DNA of 64,000 nucleotides, taken from NCBI GenBank assembly GCA_946406115.1, contig OX291549.1:18685901-18749900 (forward strand), read 5' to 3'. The translations under genes were made by a program, and so were the position numbers. Below the pieces are notes generated by a model. The model ran no database searches. It worked only from the letters and a program-made list of their open reading frames with translations, and was not told the DNA's origin. This DNA is from Apoda limacodes (Eukaryota > Arthropoda > Insecta > Lepidoptera > Limacodidae). Below are positions 1 through 10,689 of the stretch, in pieces (position 1 is the first letter of the stretch; every line of letters begins with the position of its first letter).

Positions 1-260
1 TTTCATCATCGGGTTAATTCCAAAAGTCAATATTCGAACAGTGAATTACTTTAGGTTAGGTTAGGTTAGGTTATGCCTGACTAGTCAGCACAATTCGGTT
101 TTGCTGACAGAATTTGGACAGCAAAACTATCCTTTTCGTGCTGGTGAGGTAAAAAGATTTTTTCAAATCTGACTGGTAGTTCCAGCGGTTAGCGCGTTGA
201 ATCAAAAGCTCAATTGAATGCGGGACTGAATAGCAATAGAAGTGTCTGAACACCCCTATA
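1..260. repeat. Dispersed repeat with interstitial TTAGG pentamers
   Basis: The stretch from tttcatcatcgggttaattc to the 'ccttttcgtgctggtgaggt' block (about 1-152) recurs in reverse complement at 50262-50400. Between two shared blocks this copy carries four TTAGG pentamers (51-70) that the other copy lacks. No coding content is credible. Confidence 0.6.
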
Positions 261-1447
261 TGGATAGGTGTCGTGATTCGTCATGGTATATTACTATCAT
301 ATATTGTTAACTAGCCAACTATTACTTACGATTGTATCGTATCCATGCGCAAAAGAAAAGAATAAAGTGATTATCATTTTTCTGTCACTAGCTACTCTAA
401 TGTCACAAGACTTGCAAAGAAAAACTGATCCATTTCGCATGTTACTTACGTAAATTATTTGCCAACATTCAGGCAGTTACGTCAGCGTTTGCTCACCACA
501 CCCACATCAGAACTCTGGGTTAAATCAAGTAATTAATAACTTTTCAGACGAAATCTACGTGTATGAATGTTTTTGTTTGAAATATTTCGCCCCATAAATT
601 ACAAAATTTGAATCATAACGGTAGAACAAAGCGAAAATTTTAAATTTTACTTTGCCTGTAAAAATATCGGAAGGAATTTTTCATAAATATCCAAAATCTC
701 TAGATTCTAGATCAAATCATTACGAAAGCCAGCAGTTTATTTTTGGATTCTGGAAAATTTATTTAAGAGATCAAATATTTTTAGTATTATAATATCTGGT
801 ATGGGTCCAACTGAACCAGTTTATTACTGACATTTAATTTTCAATTACTCTTGAGTAACTGGCTTATCGAAAGGATGTGATATTTGTCTTATTTTGAAGC
901 GAGTTATTTTCAGCTTTTATTTGACTAGGATACAGCTTACGATTCAGTAAAAAGTAGATTCGGAAGCAAGTTTTCAACACATAGTATATTGACGTCATTA
1001 ATGAAAACATTTTGTTTTGACGTATATATTTAAGAATAACATCGTAAAACAATCGTAAATTCGATTTTTACGACTCTCTTTATATTGAAAATAGAATAAT
1101 GCAAAAATCAACTTTTTAACAGACTACGGCAAAGCCCAAAAGGAGAGTTATGTGTTTGACCTGTATCTCCGACTCTTTGTTCCTACGTAACGACTAAACG
1201 GCTTTACGGATTTTAATATGTTATACGTGGTTAGATTCGTCTTAACCAATAGAGTGCCATAGGCAATATTAAAATTATTGGAAATCAAAATGGCGGATTT
1301 TCGGCGCCAAGTTGCGCTGCATAAAAAATCTTTTCTTTTTAAAACCTATTGAGTGGAGTATCAAATAAAGAATTTAAAAAGGTGAATTCTTGAAAAATTT
1401 TAAAAAAATAAGACTAAAAAGCTGTAAATAAAAAAAAATTAAATAAA
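261..1447. other. AT-rich stretch, little recognised
   Basis: No credible ORF or RNA gene. About 1150-1300 resembles the degenerate 'cgtaacg...ggatttt...aaaatggcgg' repeat also seen near 14880-15060; otherwise I see nothing. Confidence 0.4.
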
Positions 1448-1638
1448 TAATAAAAAACCCGACTTCAGAAACACTTAGAACTAAATAGAAATTAACACAT
1501 ACAAAATATTTAACTTTAAGCAGACGGGACTGAGTGCTCACACTATAAGAACCCCCGTTTTGCTTATAGGTAAATATTTAGTATGTTTTAATTTCTGTTT
1601 AGTGCTTAATGTTTTAGCAGTCGGGTTTTTTTATTATT
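1448..1638. mobile_element. Small palindromic MITE
   Basis: The two ends are inverted copies. AATAATAAAAAACCCGACT at the left mirrors AGTCGGGTTTTTTTATTATT at the right. The inner arms also pair imperfectly (ctaaatagaaattaacacat against atgttttaatttctgtttag). Non-coding. The superfamily is not determined. Confidence 0.6.
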
Positions 1639-3230
1639 TTGTTGTAATTTTTTTTACATATAGTGATAAAAAACAGATAAATATTAATGTTAAAATATTT
1701 AACAATATTCAGAAACATGCATTATTCGCTCAACTTCGTTGTAAACATGTTTTTATTGAATTGATATTGAAATATGTTTGCTTGGGCTTTGCAGAGTTTA
1801 TTGATTTGATTCAACATATTTACAAAGTAAGATATTAAATCATTACTATGTACCTACATTTTCATTTAGAAACGAACGGGACTAAAGCAAAGAATAATAA
1901 CTTGTAATAATAAATAATAAAAACTTACTCGGCGGCCTAAATATACCTAACTAAAAGTAATTTTAATTTTAAAATTAATGCATAAGGGTCTTATATACTA
2001 TTAATATATTGGCTGACCTTTTCCGTTGCTGCCATTTCCCGTGTATCGCTCGCTTTATTTCGTTAGTTATGACTTTTTTTCTTTTTGCTTGGCTTCTGAA
2101 GGGTTAAAACGTGATGTTAATAAGCACATAACCTACCTCAAGAATTGGACTATCAAATACAAAAAGAATGGTGGTTCCAGAGTTTAGTGCGCTCAAACAA
2201 AAAATACAAAAAACAAACTCTTTACATTTATTATATTATTTTATATACATAGGTGCTATATGCCATTAGGTGAATGTATCAGGGTCATGTTCCTGTTGGA
2301 CAGTTAGACTGTGTACGTATGTATCTATGTATATATTCATGAATGTCTGTATTACATGACGATTGATTCCTTAGAGGGGGAAACCAGTAGCTGAATACAG
2401 ACTCACATCATAATGTCAGGCACAACCTCTTTTCACAAATGACTTGAGTCCTGCGTGATAAAAAGTGAGCCTATCGACACAATTCTGACGCATATTAATA
2501 ATGGCTTTACATATCTCCCATTAATCGTAACTTACCAACTTTGAAGTAATAAGTGGTAAAACGAAAAAATATAGACAGAATAATACGAGATAAGTATATA
2601 ATTATGACATGATGTCTTTACATATGTCCCATAAGTTACAACTTACGAACTTTAAAGTAATTAGTAGTAAATTGAAAAACTAAAGACCGAATAATACGGG
2701 ATAAGTAGGTATATTATTCTTGAAGAATAAGTAAGTCAGGACTGGACAAGATGATTGATAGTGGAAATATATTAAGCTAAACAAAAAAGTGATCAATTAA
2801 AGAATTACTTGGGAGCTAAAGTTATAAACTTATTTTTTAATTTAAAATAGGATTTTACATTGGCTTATTATTGATTATATTATAACTGTCTGTATATTTG
2901 TACTGTTTTCTGGGGGAGCTCGTAGTGGAATATTATTTCTGAAAGTAATTCGTTGAAATTTGATTTAGTGATGTTGTATGAAAGAAGTCTAAAAAAAGTT
3001 GCTTTGGGTATTTCAGAGGATATGTTTATTTTTTAGAAAAATCCAGCTCTGAAAACAGTTTTCTATTTTTCAATAACTGAGGACTGCGTACTCTTGCACT
3101 AACCTTGTCTTTCTGGTAGGTACATCTGCTTTAGTTGGAGTTCTTCTTTAACTGAAAACTTATTGATTTTTTAAGTTTATGTTTTTATACATTATTGTTT
3201 GTGATTATAAAATTTATGCAAGCTTTTGCT
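1639..3230. other. AT-rich stretch with short repeat relics
   Basis: About 2340-2470 holds a relic ('accagtagctgaatac', 'cacatcataatgtcaggcac') whose relatives occur near 17880-18170 and 57390-57480. A direct repeat of the 'tttacatat(c/g)tccca' type lies at about 2500-2710. No gene is seen. Confidence 0.4.
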
Positions 3231-3607
3231 TGCGGTTCCACCCGCCCTAAATTCGGTTATCGGTGTAGGATTGCAACGGCAAGTCCTCAATTATAGAAAT
3301 AAAACTGACTCACCCTTGATGTTTTTAAGTAGCCTATGTCCTTCCCCGGGACTAAAACTATCTCCATGCCAAATTTGCCCGCGGTTCCACTCGCCATAAA
3401 TTCGGGTATCGGCGTAGGATTTCAACGCCAACTCCTCAATTATAGAAAAAAAACTGACTTACATTTGACGTTTTCAAGTAGCCTATGTCCTTTCCCAGGG
3501 CTCAGACTATTTCCATGCCAAATTTCATCTTAATCGTTACAGCAGTTTAAGCCTGTAGAGGTAACAGACAGACAGATACAGTTGTTTTCGCATTTATAAT
3601 ATGGGAT
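3231..3607 (+). repeat. Tandemly doubled lepidopteran dispersed repeat
   Basis: A unit starting gcggttccacccgcc...attcgg at 3232 is repeated at 3381 (period about 149 bp), each copy running through 'gtagcctatgtcc' and 'tccatgccaaattt'. The second copy continues into the usual tail (cagcagtttaagcc, acagacagacagat, tcgcatttataatatgggat). Relatives in this window: 20339-20440 (+), 23945-24098 (-), 25028-25090 (-), 54540-54600 (+) and 56930-57000 (+). Confidence 0.65.
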
Positions 3608-5016
3608 TAAATATATTGACCACCAAAAAATACTTCAACACCCTAAGCTCTCTTACCAAAAAAATATACTAAACACCAATAAAACAAAACGTGTACCAAA
3701 AAAAAAGTCTAATATAACAATGGTTCTAGCGGTTATAGTCATGATTGCACTTTAAATTGTATTTAAGAACCAAATGTAGTAAACGATCACCAAATCTTAG
3801 CGAACATATTAATGCGCTATTACTACCTAAATAAACCGCTATGATTGACATAAAATGTAGGCATGATAACAAATATAGTGTAATGACGCCAAATTAAGTT
3901 AAATCTCGTTTTACAAGCCCTTTCCATTCTTCTCCGGGACACCGCAGCCGCCCGATGCCATTCGGACTCTGGAATTTAAATTTAAATACAAAAATGTATG
4001 GAAGTTTGACTTACCTGTCGAAACTTGTGAATGTACTTGATTACATCTTTCTCTCGAATTCCAGAGTATGAACCAATGGCAGATACAGAGGGAAGGCCAT
4101 GGGCAGACGGTGTTGAAATCTTAGAGTATACGAAAAAACGTCAAAGGGAACTTAAAAATTGGGTTTTTGAAGGAAATGTATGATGATGTGCAAAGCGCAC
4201 AGGAATTTATCAAAACTAAGAAGACCTGGTCAATACAAAAATTCTTACAAAATTTTAATCAAAGGATTATTGAAATTGTATGAGTTTAATTTTTGAACCT
4301 TATGAGCAATTGGTTTAATAGACGGACAAGAAAAAAAATGTTTTTTGGTAGTGGTTAATTAATTTAGACTTTAAAGCTCAGATTTTAGTAAACATTTAAC
4401 AATAGTATAGGGTCAAACTTTAGGAGTTAATTTACTATGTTTGGGTAAACAATGATTTATCTAGACTTATTTTCTTTTATAGGATAACGAGATGTTAAAT
4501 ATTTGGATGACATTTAAAATTATAATGAAGTAAAAATGTTGGTGATCATTTACTATTTTTAGGTTAACAATGATTAGTTTGGTAATATTTGCTTTAAAAG
4601 AATAGTTAAATGTAAAAATGTTGTATATAATTTCACATTAAAATGGGGTTTAATTTTTGGTGATCATTTACTATTTTTGGCAGTAAAAAGTTTTTTTTTG
4701 ACATTATATTTTACTATATCTGGTGATAAGTTAAACATAAGCCTTATAATATTTAGGAATCATAGCAAAAATGGATCAAAACTGAGTGACTAGTTTTTTT
4801 ATTACATGAAAAACCAAAGCAAAATATGTATAATAAAAACCGAAGCATCAGCATATTACTTATTTTTAGAGTAAACCTTCATATAACAAACATTCAATAA
4901 GCCTTAAGTAAACACCTGGTGCTGCGCCAGGTAGTTTTCAATTAGATTATTTTTCTTTATCGTATCGCATTTTTGTAAAACTTTTTTGTATCAGCTGCAT
5001 ATTTGTTACAGATATA
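3608..5016. other. AT-rich upstream region with self-similar motifs
   Basis: The motif ttggtgatcatttactattt occurs at about 4540 and 4657. Its reverse complement type (agtaaacgatcaccaaat) occurs at about 3777. This suggests an old inverted-repeat element around 3770-4680. About 3950-4130 is a non-AT-rich patch without a recognised function. The receptor promoter may lie here, but I cannot place it. Confidence 0.35.
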
Positions 5017-5093
5017 ATGAGAGACTCAGTAACTTATTGGACTGAGGAGAATGCGCCATGACGAACTGTGCTAGCGCGGCGTGCGAAAAATGA
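5017..5093 (+). promoter_or_regulatory. Upstream ORF cluster in the receptor 5' leader
   Basis: Three short ATG-initiated ORFs precede the receptor start: 5017-5061 (14 codons plus TGA), 5051-5074 (7 codons plus TAG) and 5058-5093 (11 codons plus TGA). The first ends in ATGA, which overlaps the ATG of the third. The third also ends in ATGA, overlapping the receptor ATG at 5090. The 5058 and 5051 ATGs have a purine at -3 (G and A). This could make receptor translation depend on leaky scanning or reinitiation, but only if the leader is present in the mature mRNA. A possible 3' splice site (ttgttacag, ending at 5011) lies just upstream, so the leader may begin there. The ORFs are read directly; the regulatory role is inference. 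Confidence 0.5.
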
Positions 5094-5848
5094 ACGCAAC
5101 TGATGCGTACTGCGTACCCGGCGCCATTAACTTCAATAAGGCCTACAGCAGACTACACGGCTACATAGCTATTGTAATATGCATCGTTGGCTCCGCTACA
5201 AACTCAATCAACATCGCCGTTCTCAGTCGGCGAGAGATGACCAGCCCTACCAACTCTATTCTGACAGGACTAGCTGTTGCTGACTTATTAGTAATGCTCG
5301 AATACATCCCGTACGTTTTACACATGAATATAAAAATTGCTGCACAAATCAACAAGAATACATACACATGGGCTGTTTTTGTTTACTTCCATTCCATATT
5401 CAGCCAAACTTTTCACACAATATCGATCTGGCTAGCTGTTACTTTAGCCGTGTGGCGATATATAGCTATAGCTTTTCCGCAGAGAAATAGAACATGGTGT
5501 AGCAAAAAGAACACAACTCTTGCCATTGTCAGTGCTTACGCGATATGTCCCTTTTTGTGTCTTCCTATTTATTTCGCAATGACTATAATGCCAAATGAAG
5601 TGACGCCCCAAAACAATTCTGAGTTTGCGGAGGACCTATCTTTACCGCAAAATCGGACCGTGTACGTGTTGGAAATGTCAAAGAATGAAGAGTTAGTTAC
5701 AGCAATTATGTGGATTTACAGTGTGATATTAAAACTTGTTCCATGCATAGCTTTATCCATTTTAAGTACGTGTTTAATATCAAAGTTAACAACGACTGAG
5801 AAAAGGAGGCAGAAGTTGTTAAAGAAATCAACAGTTGGACCAAATGAG
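5090..5848 (+). CDS. MsR-like: Myosuppressin-receptor-like GPCR, coding exon 1 (TM1-TM5)
   Basis: First coding exon of a class A neuropeptide receptor, 253 codons. The start is ATG 5090 because an in-frame TAG lies at 5072; the ATG has A at -3. Visible parts: N-terminal sequon N2; TM1 about 24-45 with conserved N38; TM2 with LAVAD (D65); TM3 ending in WRYIAI (122-127) in place of the usual DRY; TM4 about 142-165; sequons N175 and N188 in extracellular loop 2; TM5 about 202-230; then a basic loop 3 (TEKRRQKLLKK). The stretches SPTNSILTGLAVADL, HTISIWL and LAVWRYIA are hallmarks of insect myosuppressin (DMSR) receptors, which signal at the plasma membrane to FMRFamide-type peptides. The exon ends at gag/gtaagt, phase 0. 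Paralogous DMSR-type receptors exist, so the exact ligand is inferred. Confidence 0.92.
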
Positions 5849-5976
5849 GTAAGTTTTATTTTTGTTTATTTGCGATTCATAGTCTCGTCAACAAGGGTTT
5901 TTTTGTTCAACTTTTTTCAGCAGTCTCGGAAAAATATGAAAGGTGTCATTCGATTCGGAAGCGCGTCTAGATGATT

Positions 5977-7597
5977 TTTGAAAAACATTAACTTCCGCTC
6001 AAAAAAAATGCAAAAGTTATAAACAATTAAATGAAAAAAGGGTTTGGTTTTTTGCAGATGTTTGAAAAACTAATCAAGATTTTTGAAATCTAAAAAAATA
6101 TTCAAAAAGAGGACAAAATGTCCTATTAAAAAGTCTCAACTTCCAGAACTGTAGGACCAATATTTATAATTTTTCCCGGAGGGGTGAAAATACGGCTGAA
6201 AACGGGTACTCTGGCTTGCGCAAGCCCCGTCCACTTCGGGCACCTTAACAATTAAATTTATTTTAACATACTATAAATTTAAAAATTACGTAATGAAACC
6301 ATTCCGGCACTTACTGGATAGATTAATGAACAATAATCCGCCGGCAAAAAATATTATCGCGATTTTTTTATTAGTTATGCAATAATTAATAAACATTTTT
6401 TTTCTGCTTGACCATGAACATTGCAAGTGCGATAATTGTTAAACTATAAATCTAGGATTTTCTTCCTTTTATGGAGCTATTCTTTAAGGCTTAAAAATAA
6501 ATCCCAGTCTGCTGAAAATGTTGAACAGAAAGCACTTGTTAACTAGACTATTAACGGTTATGTACATTACAAAAAACTAAGGGATCGTATGATATTTTAA
6601 CCAACTTAAAAAAAAGGAGGTTCTATGTTCGACACTTATGTTTTTTTTATATTTGTACTGATTTGAATGATTTAAAATATCTGATCTTAAATTTGAATAT
6701 TAGTATTTTTTTGAGCTTAAGCTCTTACTGGTCTCATGCAAGTTTGAAAACGATTGGACCATAGGTGCGGAGATATGGAGGTTAGAAAATGTGGTTCTTA
6801 AATCTGCTCTGCTTATATATGTTTACTTTTTTTAGTTGTCTTTTGGTTGTATGTTACGCCATGTTTTGCCAATGATGTATTTGTCCAAATAACAAGTAAA
6901 CATTTTGAAAAGGGATTACTAATAACTTTCATCAACTTAAACACCTATATAAACCTGTAGTAAATAAAAAACAAACCTAACGCAGAAATATTAAAGCTAA
7001 GAGTTTTCTTTCTTTTAAAATGTAGTTACAAAGAAGCTAGGTGAAAATTTCTTGTTGGAATCCAACTTTATTCAGAAGAAAACTTTTTACTTTATAGTGA
7101 GGATTTAGGTCTGTCAATTTTTCATTTTTTCCTGTTATGTATTGGCCTGTTACTTAACAATTTAATTTTTTTATACATCAAATATATAAATTACTCCTAA
7201 TTTAACTATATTTCGTGTTCACAACAGAAAATAAAGTTTTTTCCACCATCAAATTGATTTTCGAGCATTGGTATGGGCCTGAAGTTGGAAATCAGACTAA
7301 TGTATTTCGGAGTATTAAAAACAAAACTGTAAACAAAAAAATTATAGAGATAACGTCATTTTTCTCGAATCATCTCTTAAAATCATAAGAAAATATTTAT
7401 AGTTTCTGAGAAAAAAGTTACAAGCTTTTAAGTACATATTTGAAGTTCACGCGATCAAAATATTTTTATGGTTCATGTACCGCCATTAATAATTTTCTAA
7501 AATGAGAGTACGCACAAGAAAGTAAACAAAGGATTGAGAATAAACACCGTAATGTGTAGGTTGTACGTCGATGCTAATATATGTATAAGACATTACT
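5977..7597. other. AT-rich intron sequence
   Basis: No ORF of note. About 6590-6800 resembles common dispersed repeat remnants ('aaaaaggaggttctatg', 'ggagatatggaggtt'). Nothing else is recognised. Confidence 0.3.
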
Positions 7598-7710
7598 ATT
7601 TGTAGGACTGTAGAAATAGTGTATTTATTTTTATATATTACTAGCTGGCCCGGCAGACCTTGTTCTACCTGTAAAGTTGAGGCGCCGTAGCGATATCTGT
7701 TACAACAAAG

Positions 7711-10121
7711 GGTAGGTAGGTAGGTCAGCTGGTACTTTCTCCAACGAGAATACCAGATATAGAGGACCATACGAGCTCCTTACTGGACCTTCTGCTGACT
7801 ACACGTCCGGATGGATACTCCGTCTCAGTGGATGCGCTTCTTGGCTCCTCGGACCACTGTCCCGTCCGGACTCAAATGTCATGCACATAACCTGATCCTT
7901 CTGGGCCAACTAATTGGCGTCGTGTGTGGTATTATAAGTCGGCAGACTGGGATGGATTGCGAGAATTTTATGCATCGTACCCGTGGAGGCAGATCTGCTA
8001 TAGCTCAGAAGATCCTGACGTCTGCGCAGCCGCAGTCACTGAGACAATCCTCGCTGGTATGGAATGTTTTATTCCTAACCTGCGAGTAGCTGCCGGCGTC
8101 AAAAAACGACCGTGGTTTAATAGGTCTTGCAAAGAAGCTAAAATTCTTAAGCAAACTGCGTATGAGGCTTGGACCACGGCTCGTAATAATAAGGATCCAA
8201 ATATTTCTGAGTTAAAACGCAAATTAAATGCTGCCTCGAGGTTCAGTAAGAAAGCAACTGCCAGAGCAAAATTCCAATTCATCGGCAAAATAGGTGGGCG
8301 ACTTGCGAGCTATCCTTCTGGGAGTCGTGCTTTCTGGTCGCTTGCTAAAGCTGCCGAGGGGAACTTCTGCCAGTCGTCGTTACCACCACTGCGAAAGACC
8401 GATGGTGACTTGGCCCACAGTGCAAAAGAGAAAGCCGATCTATTGGGCAGTCTCTTTGCCTCTAACTCGAATGTGAACGGCGAAGGCGCTGTACCACCTA
8501 CTGTACCGTGGTGCGGTAAGACCATGCCGGAAATCTCTATAACACAGCGCGAGGTCCGGCGGGCGTTGCTTTCCCTAGACGTTCATAAGTCGAGTGGGCC
8601 AGACGGCATACCAGCAGTGGTGCTTAAGCAGTGTGCTCCTGAGTTATGTCCTGTACTCACGCGCCTCTTCACGCTGTCCTACCACACTAGGCAATTTCCG
8701 TCTTCATGGAAGACTGCGAATGTGCACCCGGTGCCCAAAAAGGGCGATAGATCAGATTCATCGAATTACAGGCCTATCGCTATAACCTCTCTCCTCTCCA
8801 AGTTGGTGGAGCGTGTGATCAACACACAGCTTTTGAGATACCTAGAAAAACACGTACTGATCAGTGACCGTCAATATGGCTTTAGCCACGGTCGCTCAAC
8901 TGGTGACCTTCTAGTGTATCTCACACACCGATGGGCACTAGCCATTGAGAGTCAGGGGGAGGCATTGGCATGTAGCCTCGACATAGCGAAGGCGTTCGAT
9001 CGGGTCTGGCACCGGGGTCTTCTATCGAAGTTGCCATCTTACGGAGTGCCCGAGGGTTTGCGCAAATGGGTGGCTAGCTTTTTGTCCGGCAGAAGCATAC
9101 AAGCCATAGTTAACGGTAGTTGCTCTGATAGCATGCACTATAATGCTGGTGTCCCGCAAGGCTCTGTGCTGTCTCCTACGCTGTTTCTACTGCACATCAA
9201 TGATATGTTGGACATCAACAACATACATTGCTATGCAGATGACAGTACTGAAGACGCTTATTACACGGGCCGTGCAAGCATCCCACGTTCCGTTGTGGAG
9301 GAAAAGCGTACAGAACTTGTGTCTCAAATCGAGACCGGTCTGTCCAAGGTCTCTGACTGGGGGCGAGAAAACTTGGTCCGATTCAACCCTTCAAAGACAC
9401 AAGTCTGCGCGTTCACCGCTAAGAAAACCCCATTAATTGTAGTTCCACAATTCCAGAACACTCCCCTATCCATCTCCAAGAGCATTGGAATCCTTGGCGT
9501 TGACATCTCCAGCGATGTTCAGTTTCGAGATCATTTGCTAGACAAGGTAAAGCTGGCGTCCAAAAACTTGGCGTACTCAACAGAGCAAAGCAGAACTTCA
9601 CGTCGGGGCAAAGGTTGCTACTCTACAAGTCACAAGTCCGGCCCCATATGGAGTACTGCTGCCATCTCTGGGCGGGTGCACCCGGATACCAGCTTGGGCC
9701 TTTTGACTCGGTTCAACGACGGGCTGTGAGAATTGTCGATGATCCCAAACTCACTTGCGGTATCGAGCCCTTAAGTCTGAGGAGAGACTTTGCCTCCCTG
9801 TGTGTGTTCTACCGCTTGTACAATGGATTGTGTTCTGAGGAATTGTTCGAAATGATGCCCACGGCTACTTTCTTCCATCGCACCGCTCGCCATCGACAGG
9901 ATATTCATTCTCACACTTTGGAACCGAAATTGTCGCGTACAGTGCGGTTTCAGAGAAACTTCCTCCCGCGAACGCTTGGGTTGTAGAATGAGCTCCCTGC
10001 CAAGGTTTTCTCTAAGGGCTACAGTATGGGGTTCTTCAAAAAAGAAGTTATTAGATTTCTGAAGGGTCGGCAACGCGCGAGTGATGCCCCTGGTGTTGCA
10101 AGCGTCCATAGGCTACGGTGA
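7711..10121 (+). pseudogene. Broken EN-RT polyprotein of LINE copy A
   Basis: One reading frame can be followed from 7724 (endonuclease remnant ending SSDHCPV, the SDH motif) to a stop TAA at 7888-7890. It resumes at once in the same frame (WYYKSADWDGLREFYASY) and continues through the reverse transcriptase. Visible RT features are SSGPDGIPA, PVPKKG, NYRPIAITSLLSK, the motif A region SLDIAKAFDRVWH, GVPQGSVLSPTLF and CYADDST. At about 9563-9567 an A-run is one base shorter than in copy B, shifting the frame to 9615-9986. There the C-terminal region (LLYKSQVRPHMEYCCHLWAG) meets a TAG at 9984-9986, where the family reads W. The frame then runs on to TGA at 10119. There are thus three disabling lesions plus the 5' truncation. 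Confidence 0.88.
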
Positions 10122-10184
10122 CCGCTTACCATCAGGTGGACCGTAGGCTTGTTTGCCAACTTAGTGGTATAAAAAAAAAAAAAA
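7711..10184 (+). mobile_element. 5'-truncated LINE, copy A
   Basis: A non-LTR retrotransposon of the jockey/CR1-like group. It starts inside the C-terminal part of the AP endonuclease domain and runs through the reverse transcriptase and the C-terminal region. It ends with the family's 3' tail (cgcttaccatcaggtggacc, cttagtggtat) and an A-run of 14. The sequence ggtag abuts the A-run and is also found in the run of ggtag repeats at the 5' junction, so a short target duplication is possible but ambiguous. It is closely related to the copy at 52190-53836. Confidence 0.9.
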
Positions 10185-10189
10185 GGTAG

Positions 10190-10518
10190 CGGCTACAACC
10201 GCGTGGATTTCTATTAGCGTGTGCATAACAACTTGCCATAATTTTATTAAAATCGGTTTACCCTTGACCGTTTTTCTCATTCATTACCTTGCCCTAACAC
10301 TCACAAACACAAAGAAAAAAAAAATACCCGAATTGATCCAGCCGTCTTCGAGTTTTCCTTAGTGCGCGAGTCCGATACGCACTTGACATATTTTTTTTTT
10401 CATAAATACCTTCTGACAATAACAAACACAACAGAAAAAGAATTAGCGAAATCGGTCTAGCCGTTCACGCGTGATGGCGTGACCAAGGGAAATAGGGTTT
10501 CATTTTTATATATATAGA
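10190..10518 (+). repeat. Right arm of the outer dispersed repeat around LINE A
   Basis: Contains 'gtgtgcataacaacttgcca', 'aaaatcggtttacccttgac' and 'gtgatggcgtgacc', which are features of a common lepidopteran interspersed repeat. Related text recurs at 20110-20340 and 38240-38480. It pairs with the left arm at 7643-7710. Confidence 0.5.
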
Positions 10519-10689
10519 TTATTTAGATATTACAGGACTGTAGAAATAGTGTATTTATTTTTACATATGATTATCTATTTATTACAGGACTGTAGAAATA
10601 GTGTATTTATTTTTACATATTATTATCTATTTATTACAGGACTGTAGAAATAGCGTATTTATTTCAGTCTTGCCGAAATAATTAATATA

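Larger units (their letters stand above)
7605..10675. repeat. 52-bp minisatellite split by a nested insertion
   Basis: The unit ggactgtagaaatagtgtat... begins at 7605, 10535, 10587 and 10639; the last three are spaced exactly 52 bp. The first unit is separated from the others by an insertion from about 7643 to 10518. The insertion's own arms (7643-7710, starting actagctggcccggcagacc; and 10190-10518) are in turn split by the LINE copy at 7711-10184. The order of events is array, then outer repeat, then LINE. Confidence 0.75.

Noticed and set aside
7998..9601. Several minus-strand and shifted-frame ORFs over LINE copy A
   Set aside because: They are shadows of the reverse transcriptase frame.
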